A model generated the notes under the pieces. That model was not told the DNA's origin. It did not search any database and saw nothing but the letters and a program-made list of their open reading frames with translations. The position numbers and the translations under genes are program-made. A stretch of DNA of 11,872 nucleotides from an uncultured Eubacteriales bacterium (GTDB lineage Bacteria > Bacillota > Clostridia > Christensenellales > QAND01), in assembly GCA_900546685.1 (NCBI GenBank), contig UREB01000035.1, positions 1 to 11,872 on the forward strand, read 5' to 3'. Numbering within the stretch: the first letter of the stretch is position 1; each line of letters starts with the position of its first letter. Positions 7,480-11,872 of the stretch are shown here, one piece after another.

Positions 7480-7509
7480 ACAAGGGTGTTTGCCAAGGCG
7501 TTATGTCTG

Positions 7510-7559
7510 TTGCCGGTAAGCCCCTTTTTATATTCTGTTATCCATAACTATGCCGGCAA
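7510..7559 (+). ncRNA. possible leader hairpin ahead of the ATP synthase operon
   Basis: TTGCCGG (7510-7516) can pair with CCGGCAA (7553-7559). A smaller stem, GTTAT-CC-ATAAC (7537-7548), is nested in the loop. The outer stem ends 1 nt before the SD AAGGAGGAG (7561-7569), so folding could affect translation initiation. There is no T-tract, so it is not a terminator. I match it to no known riboswitch class; the long loop makes the outer stem only moderately stable. Confidence 0.35.
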
Positions 7560-7573
7560 AAAGGAGGAGTTCT

Positions 7574-7837
7574 ATGTCCATTACCGTATCCGGTGTTCTC
7601 ATCGGAATCGTGTTTGGCATTGCGCTCGGCTGTTTTCAGCTGTATGCGTTGTGGCATATGGTTTCCAATCCTGCCTATCGTTGGCTTTGGTTCATCGGCA
7701 AAATGCTGGCCTATGTGGCGGTATTTCTGTTGATGGCGCTATGGTCCGTGGGCCATCTGGCCGGCTGTGCGGGTGCAGCGCTATTTCTGTTGTTCGCAGG
7801 GGCTGCCGTCATATTCACCAAGGCAAAGAGGAGTTAA
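7574..7837 (+). CDS. small three-helix membrane protein at the atpI position
   Basis: This 87-residue, very hydrophobic protein has three likely membrane helices at about 6-27, 38-58 and 62-82, ending in a positive tail (TKAKRS). The ATG at 7574 is preferred over the in-frame ATG at 7550 because AAGGAGGAG (7561-7569) sits just before it. It is the first gene of the ATP synthase operon, 7 nt before atpB, the place held by atpI in many bacteria. AtpI proteins help assemble the c-ring or support Mg2+ handling, and are usually longer (about 110-130 residues with four helices). I see no residue motif that proves AtpI identity, so the assignment rests on position and hydrophobicity. An unrelated small membrane protein remains possible. 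Confidence 0.8.
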   Translation: MSITVSGVLIGIVFGIALGCFQLYALWHMVSNPAYRWLWFIGKMLAYVAVFLLMALWSVGHLAGCAGAALFLLFAGAAVIFTKAKRS

Positions 7838-7844
7838 CTAAGTC

Positions 7845-8681
7845 ATGGAGCAAAACACAACCTCTCAAGCTGCCCAGAAGCAGGGTGTCAAAAAGAAAAA
7901 ATCCATCAAGCAAAAGCTGCTAGCCTTTTTAAAGCTCGCCGCGCCATACCTGATCTTATGCGCGATCTATGGCACATTGATGCTGATTTTCGGCCCCAAG
8001 GAAAGCAATAGTATGGAGCTTTCCATCGATGTCGGCACCATCACGTTGCCGGGTATCGGAGCTGTTAGCTGGTCTGTTTTTGTGGGCGGCGTCATTCTTT
8101 TGCTATGTATCGTCGTTCTGCTATGCCTAAATCTGTTTTATTATAGAGGCATGACGGAAAATCCGAAAAAGCTGCAAAACTATCTGCAGTTGTTTGTCAC
8201 CACCTATGACAAAATGGCAACCAACCGCCTGGGCGAAACCATCGGGCGGGAAATTGCCCCTTACCTATTTGCCTTGACCGTATACATCGGCCTTGGCTGT
8301 TGTATCGAGTTGTTCGGTCTTACGGCGATGACCGCCGACATTAATACAACCTTGGCGCTGGGAATCTGTACGTTCATCATGATCAATTACATCACCATCC
8401 GCCACAGGGGGTTAAAGTATCGGGCCCAAAGCTATCTAAAGCCGATGGCGGCCGTGGCGCCCGTCAAGTTGCTTTCAGACTTGGCAGTGCCTGTTTCGCT
8501 GGCTTGTCGTTTATACGGCAATGTACTGGCGGGCATGATCGTTATGGAGCTGATCTATTCCGTAACAACTATCCTAATTCCGCCGCTTCTTTCCCTGTAT
8601 TTCAGCGTGTTCCACACGGCGATTCAGGTGTATATATTTGTTTACCTATCGCTTTCCTATGTAGGCGAAGCGTTGGATTAA
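7845..8681 (+). CDS. atpB: ATP synthase Fo subunit a
   Basis: Subunit a forms the ion half-channels beside the c-ring in the membrane. The 278-residue product has a Lys-rich cytoplasmic N-terminus (KKKKSIKQK, 16-24) and five to six hydrophobic helices. Family signatures are TADINTTLALGI (163-174), SLACRLYGNVLAG carrying the essential Arg222, and the last helix HTAIQVYIFVYLSLSYVGEALD (split here as HTAIQVYIFV and the following YLSLSYVGEALD), with Gln261 at the position of the conserved channel Gln. Met231 stands where E. coli has Glu219, with Glu235 one turn further on. GAGGAG at 7828-7833, inside the end of the preceding gene, is the likely SD, which suggests coupling. subunit c follows after 30 nt. 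Confidence 0.96.
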   Translation: MEQNTTSQAAQKQGVKKKKSIKQKLLAFLKLAAPYLILCAIYGTLMLIFGPKESNSMELSIDVGTITLPGIGAVSWSVFVGGVILLLCIVVLLCLNLFYYRGMTENPKKLQNYLQLFVTTYDKMATNRLGETIGREIAPYLFALTVYIGLGCCIELFGLTAMTADINTTLALGICTFIMINYITIRHRGLKYRAQSYLKPMAAVAPVKLLSDLAVPVSLACRLYGNVLAGMIVMELIYSVTTILIPPLLSLYFSVFHTAIQVYIFVYLSLSYVGEALD

Positions 8682-8711
8682 GATTTCATTCCCAAAAGGA
8701 GGATTATTATC

Positions 8712-8951
8712 ATGAGTGCAATTGGATTAATCGCAATTGGTGCCGGCATTGCTGTTTTAGCTGGTCTGGGTGCTGGTCTCGGCATGGGCATTGCCACCAG
8801 CAAGGCAGTGGAGGCCGTAGGCCGCCAGCCGGAAGCACAAGGCAAGATCAACTCCGTTCTTTTGTTAGGGTTGGTTTTGGCGGAATCCACCGCAATCTAC
8901 GGTTTTGTAGTTGCGCTGTTGATCATGTTTGTGTTAGGCGGTAAGGCATAA
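8712..8951 (+). CDS. atpE: ATP synthase Fo subunit c
   Basis: The 79-residue c subunit forms the rotor ring as a two-helix hairpin. Helix 1 (about 3-33) holds the Gly-rich packing stretch GAGIAVLAGLGAGLGMG, the polar loop has GRQPEAQG (37-44), and helix 2 (about 48-75) carries the ion-binding carboxylate Glu58 in LAESTAIYG. Ser59, Thr60 and Tyr63 match residues of the Na+-binding site in Ilyobacter-type c subunits, but the helix-1 position occupied there by Gln32 is Met25 here. That mixed signature makes the coupling ion uncertain, with H+ somewhat more likely. The SD GGAGG (8698-8702) is 9 nt before the ATG, one of the strongest in the window, as expected for a subunit needed in many copies. 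Confidence 0.97.
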   Translation: MSAIGLIAIGAGIAVLAGLGAGLGMGIATSKAVEAVGRQPEAQGKINSVLLLGLVLAESTAIYGFVVALLIMFVLGGKA

Positions 8952-8994
8952 CCCTTATGCTCTCTGAACCATTGATAAAGGAAAGGGATTATCT

Positions 8995-9477
8995 ATGAAC
9001 ATCGATCTGTGGAGTATCGGCTGGCATATGCTGTCGGTGTTCTTCCTGGCGTTGCTGTTCAAACACTTTTTATTCAAGCCGGTGCGCGCTTTTATGGACA
9101 ACAATGCAAAAAAGGTGATGGAAGACCGCCAACAGCTGGAAGTCGTCAAGCAAGAGATTACCATTCAGCAAAATCAAGTCAAAGCTCAAAAAGAGGAGCT
9201 TCGCGCCCATTCTGCCGAAACGTTGACCCGTTCACAAAAGCAGGCGGAAGAGCTTGCCAAGGATGTGATTGCAACGGCAGAAAAAGAGGCAGACCGAATT
9301 CGCCGCCGCGCAACCGAAGAGGCGGAGCAGCTGCGTATCAAGGCCATGGAGGATTCCGAAGAGCGTATCGGATCTCTTTCCGTGGAGCTTGCCGGTCGTA
9401 TCCTCTCTCGTGAGATCAAAAAAGAGGATCATGAGCGCATGATAGACGCCTTTATCAAAGAGGTAGCGGAGAAATGA
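8995..9477 (+). CDS. atpF: ATP synthase Fo subunit b
   Basis: Subunit b is the peripheral stalk that holds F1 still against the rotating ring. The 160-residue product has one N-terminal membrane helix (about 9-27), the junction motif FKPV (27-30) and then a long charged helix rich in E, K, Q, R and A from about 35 to 135, typical of the right-handed coiled coil of b. The C-terminus (SREIKKEDHERMIDAFIKEV) is the expected delta-binding end. The ATG at 8995 has AAAGGAAAGGG upstream. Its TGA (9475-9477) overlaps the delta start codon in ATGA. The length is normal, so no delta sequence is fused to it. Confidence 0.95.
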   Translation: MNIDLWSIGWHMLSVFFLALLFKHFLFKPVRAFMDNNAKKVMEDRQQLEVVKQEITIQQNQVKAQKEELRAHSAETLTRSQKQAEELAKDVIATAEKEADRIRRRATEEAEQLRIKAMEDSEERIGSLSVELAGRILSREIKKEDHERMIDAFIKEVAEK

Positions 9478-9689
9478 AGGGCTTTATCCGTACCGCTTAT
9501 CCTCTTTCGGAAAGCCAGCTTGCCAGGCTGACGGCTGTGTTTTCCAGCAAACTGCATACTCCCATTGATTTTCAAGTGGAGCAAGCACCGGAGCTTCTTT
9601 GCGGGCTAGAGGTCACCATCGGCGGCCGTATTTACGAATACAACGTAAAGGATCAGCTCATCGATGCCATGCAGTTGATGACTACGTAA
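9474..9689 (+). CDS. atpH: short ATP synthase delta subunit (C-terminal domain only)
   Basis: The 71-residue product aligns with just the C-terminal domain of bacterial delta (OSCP-like). The shared pattern is a strand, then PLSESQLARLTAVFSSKL, IDFQVEQAPELLCGLEVTIG and GRIYEYNVKDQL, matching the family pattern of PL.eeq, LLGG..v.iG and r.yDgSv...L. Usual delta proteins are about 175-185 residues and start with a six-helix domain that grips the alpha N-termini; that domain is absent. The reading frame upstream closes at a TGA (9432-9434) with no usable start between, and the sequence before is fully used by atpF, so I see no hidden N-terminal part or simple frameshift. The start overlaps the atpF stop (ATGA), with AGAGG 10 nt upstream. 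Position between b and alpha supports the identity. Confidence 0.85.
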   Translation: MKGFIRTAYPLSESQLARLTAVFSSKLHTPIDFQVEQAPELLCGLEVTIGGRIYEYNVKDQLIDAMQLMTT

Positions 9690-9707
9690 CAAGGATGGTG
9701 AAATCCT

Positions 9708-11267
9708 ATGGCAAATAATGAATCAACCGATGTAATTCGCGAAAAGGTAGATTCATTTGAATATAAGCCTCAAATCTCCTCCTTCGGCCATGTTCTCAAG
9801 GTGGGCGACGGCATTTTTTGGGCCGATGGGCTGGAAGGGCTGCAGCTCAGCGAGCTGGTTGAGCTGCCCGGAGAAATATACGGCATGGCGCTGTCGTTGG
9901 CGGAAAACTACAACGGCATTGCCCTGCTCAATGGTGAATATGAGGTAACCGAAGGCATGGAGGTGCGCGGCACCGGCCATGTCGTTCAAGTGCCCGTACA
10001 GGGGCTGGAGGGCCGTATTGTCGATCCGATCGGCCGGCCGCTTGATGCACAGGGCCCGATACAAAGCTTAAAATTCCGGCCCGTTGAGCATGAAGCCCCC
10101 GCCATCATCGATCGTGACGTCGTGGAGCGTCCGCTGCAAACCGGCTGGCTGTCCATCGATGCCATGGTTCCCATCGGCAAAGGGCAGCGTGAACTCATCA
10201 TCGGCGACCGGCAGACCGGAAAAACTGCGCTGGCCGTCGATACCATCATCAACCAGCGCGGCCGCAATGTTCGTTGCTTTTATGTGGCCATCGGCCAAAA
10301 GATCAGTACCGTAAAAAACGTAATGGAAGAATTGGCACATCACAATGCGCTTTCCTATACAACGGTGGTCTTTGCAGGGGCTTCTGATCCTGCGCCGATG
10401 CAGTATATTGCGCCCTATGCGGGGTGCGCTATGGCAGAGCATGTCATGGAAGAGGGCAGCGATGCGCTCATCGTATATGATGATCTTTCCAAGCACGCCG
10501 TAGCCTACCGCAGCATGTCTCTATTGCTTCGCAGACCGCCGGGCCGTGAGGCGTATCCTGGCGATGTTTTCTATCTGCATTCGCGTCTGTTGGAACGCGC
10601 TGCGCAGCTGTCCGCCAAAAAAGGCGGCGGTTCCATTACAGCGCTTCCCATTGTGGAAACGATGGCCGGCGATATCTCCGCCTATATTCCTACCAATGTC
10701 ATCTCGATAACCGATGGCCAGATCTTTTTGGAGGAAAGCCTGTTCCATTCCGGCATTCGTCCAGCTTTGAACGTAGGGCTTTCCGTATCTCGTGTAGGCG
10801 GCGCCGCACAAACGCCCGCCGTCCGGAAATCTGCCGGCCAGCTGCGGTTGGATCTTTCCCAGTACCGGGAAATGAAAGTTTTCTCCCAGTTTGGCTCAGA
10901 TTTGGACGAATCTACCAGAGATCTGCTGTCCTATGGCGAACGCTTAACGCAGATTTTGATTCAGGATCGCTATACGCCTATCTCAGAGGACGAGCAGGCC
11001 GTCATTCTGTATGCTATGACGCAAAAGGGGCTGGTCTCTTCCCTAGAGCAAACAAAATGGGTACAAGAGGGATTGATTCCCTTTATCCAACAGTCCTATC
11101 CGCAGATCTTGGCACAGCTGGGTAAGGATCATACGCTCAATGATGATGTGCGAGCGTGGATTGCGGATGCGGTAAAGGATTTTATCGCCCAAAAAACAGA
11201 GCAAAAACAAAAAGAGGAATTGGCAAAGGCCAAAGCCGCTGCCGTTGTACAGGAGAATGAGCAATGA
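9708..11267 (+). CDS. atpA: ATP synthase F1 subunit alpha
   Basis: Alpha subunits alternate with beta in the F1 head and bind non-catalytic nucleotides. The 519-residue product shows the N-terminal helix region (ESTDVIREKVDSFE), the beta-barrel (VGDGI, 32-36), the alpha-type P-loop GDRQTGKT (166-173), YDDLSKHAVAYR, LLLRRPPGREAYPGDVFYLH, VISITDGQIF (331-340) and GLSVSRVGG, with Arg362 as the arginine finger reaching the beta active site. The last 25 or so residues form a charged K/E/Q/A tail beyond the usual end of about 500. The N-terminal helix is retained although the delta domain that normally binds it is missing. AAGGATGG lies upstream of the ATG. The stop overlaps atpG. Confidence 0.98.
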   Translation: MANNESTDVIREKVDSFEYKPQISSFGHVLKVGDGIFWADGLEGLQLSELVELPGEIYGMALSLAENYNGIALLNGEYEVTEGMEVRGTGHVVQVPVQGLEGRIVDPIGRPLDAQGPIQSLKFRPVEHEAPAIIDRDVVERPLQTGWLSIDAMVPIGKGQRELIIGDRQTGKTALAVDTIINQRGRNVRCFYVAIGQKISTVKNVMEELAHHNALSYTTVVFAGASDPAPMQYIAPYAGCAMAEHVMEEGSDALIVYDDLSKHAVAYRSMSLLLRRPPGREAYPGDVFYLHSRLLERAAQLSAKKGGGSITALPIVETMAGDISAYIPTNVISITDGQIFLEESLFHSGIRPALNVGLSVSRVGGAAQTPAVRKSAGQLRLDLSQYREMKVFSQFGSDLDESTRDLLSYGERLTQILIQDRYTPISEDEQAVILYAMTQKGLVSSLEQTKWVQEGLIPFIQQSYPQILAQLGKDHTLNDDVRAWIADAVKDFIAQKTEQKQKEELAKAKAAAVVQENEQ

Positions 11268-11872
11268 ACTTAGCGGAGATTAGACAAAGAATTGTCAGCA
11301 TCTCCCAAACGCGGCAAATTACGCAGGCCATGCGCATGATTTCCAGCGCGAAGATGCGTCAAGGCCTAAAACGCGCCACCGCCAACGACTACTATATCCA
11401 ATCCGTCCGAACCGCCATCCGCACCCTGCTGACGACGGTATCTACGATGGAGCATCGATTTGTAGACCGTGCGAAAAGTGGGCGTGCCGCGTTTGTGGTG
11501 ATAACCAGCGAACGTGGTTTAGCTGGCGGTTATAACAACAATATCCTCAAATTTGCAGAAGAGTATATGTCCACCTACCAAATGGAGCGTGTGTATACCA
11601 TCGGCGCCGTGGCCCATGAGTATTTTTCACATAAACATGTAGATCATAGCACTGACTTTCTGCGCGTTATCGATCATCCCGAGCTATACGAAGCCCGTAA
11701 GCTTTCTTTTGACCTGCTTCGTCTCTTTCTTCGCGGAGAGGTGGATCAGATCTTCATCTTTTATACGCACTTGATCAATTCCATGACCTGTGAGCCGCGT
11801 GTGTTGCGTCTGCTGCCCCTCCGTCAGTCTGATTTCCCTGAAATACAGCTGCCGGAGCAACTCTATCCCGGC
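11264..11872 (+). CDS. atpG: ATP synthase F1 subunit gamma (3' end outside window)
   Basis: Gamma is the central rotor shaft that drives conformational change in beta. The frame is open for 203 codons to the window edge, of about 285 expected. The start MNLAEIRQRIVSISQTRQIT and QAMRMISSAKMRQ (21-33) form the N-terminal coiled-coil helix, and ITSERGLAGGYNNNILK (80-96) is the family signature in the Rossmann-like domain. The ATG shares ATGA (11264-11267) with the atpA stop and has AGGAG (11251-11255) 8 nt upstream, so translation is probably coupled. beta and epsilon genes should follow beyond the window. Confidence 0.97.
   Translation, partial: MNLAEIRQRIVSISQTRQITQAMRMISSAKMRQGLKRATANDYYIQSVRTAIRTLLTTVSTMEHRFVDRAKSGRAAFVVITSERGLAGGYNNNILKFAEEYMSTYQMERVYTIGAVAHEYFSHKHVDHSTDFLRVIDHPELYEARKLSFDLLRLFLRGEVDQIFIFYTHLINSMTCEPRVLRLLPLRQSDFPEIQLPEQLYPG

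Larger units (their letters stand above)
7280..7493. repeat. 12-bp inverted repeat shared by the two divergent promoter regions
   Basis: AAGGGTGTTTGC is present on the plus strand at 7482-7493 and, exactly, on the minus strand at 7291-7280. The minus-strand copy is the core of the palindrome in the glmU promoter spacer. The plus-strand copy lies just downstream of the predicted ATP synthase promoter and lacks the full second half-site. The coordinates given span both copies. A chance 12-mer match within about 350 bp is unlikely. Confidence 0.7.

Noticed and set aside
7503..7547. 14-codon leader ORF (ATG 7503 to TAA 7547) ahead of the ATP synthase operon
   Set aside because: Its only SD-like sequence is a weak AAGG, and it has no run of regulatory codons; most likely chance.
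7550..7573. ATG at 7550 as start of the small membrane protein
   Set aside because: The strong SD AAGGAGGAG lies downstream of it and fits the ATG at 7574.
9009..9413. Frame of 134 codons overlapping atpF, in the same frame as the short delta, considered as its missing N-terminal domain
   Set aside because: The translation is G/R/S/P-rich with no helical pattern of delta, and a TGA at 9432-9434 separates it from delta; it is an off-frame reading of subunit b.

Overview
The window looks like a chromosomal segment of an anaerobic, low-to-moderate GC Bacillota, most likely a Clostridia-type bacterium. The reasons are the glmU-pth-mfd-foldase gene order, strong AAGGAGG-type Shine-Dalgarno (SD) sites, sigma-A-like promoters and a complete-style F1Fo ATP synthase operon. 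The taxonomic call is inference from gene order and protein character only.

Layout. Positions 2-148 are the 3' end of an unrecognised plus-strand gene. It converges on a minus-strand cluster, and a perfect 14-bp-stem bidirectional terminator (164-195) separates the two. The minus-strand cluster, in transcription order, is glmU (7211-5844), pth (5842-5279), mfd (5262-1783) and a lipoprotein SurA/PrsA-like foldase (1700-216). glmU and pth are 1 nt apart, and pth and mfd are 16 nt apart. The foldase also has its own TTGAAA-17-TATAAT promoter starting right after the mfd stop. These genes serve cell-wall precursor synthesis (UDP-GlcNAc), peptidyl-tRNA recycling, transcription-coupled repair and extracytoplasmic protein folding.

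Positions 7212-7573 are an AT-rich divergent regulatory region of about 360 bp. It holds a glmU promoter whose 18-bp spacer is almost exactly filled by a 7-5-7 palindrome, and a plus-strand promoter for the ATP synthase operon. A 12-bp inverted repeat is shared between the two sides, there is a pair of A-rich direct repeats, and a leader hairpin lies just before the first SD.

Positions 7574-11872 are the plus-strand ATP synthase operon: a small membrane protein at the atpI position, then atpB (a), atpE (c), atpF (b), atpH (delta), atpA (alpha) and atpG (gamma, cut by the window end). ATGA overlaps couple b/delta and alpha/gamma. beta and epsilon presumably follow outside the window.

Most unusual points: (1) the delta subunit gene is only 71 codons and encodes just the C-terminal, b-binding domain, with no N-terminal alpha-binding domain anywhere in the window; (2) the foldase carries a coiled-coil insertion of about 110 residues inside its parvulin domain and lacks the first conserved His; (3) the glmU promoter spacer holds an operator-like palindrome, one half of which recurs in the ATP synthase leader; (4) a 10-bp tandem duplication creates the pth stop codon, and loss of one copy would fuse Pth in frame to Mfd. 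I see no mobile element, CRISPR array, rRNA or tRNA gene.
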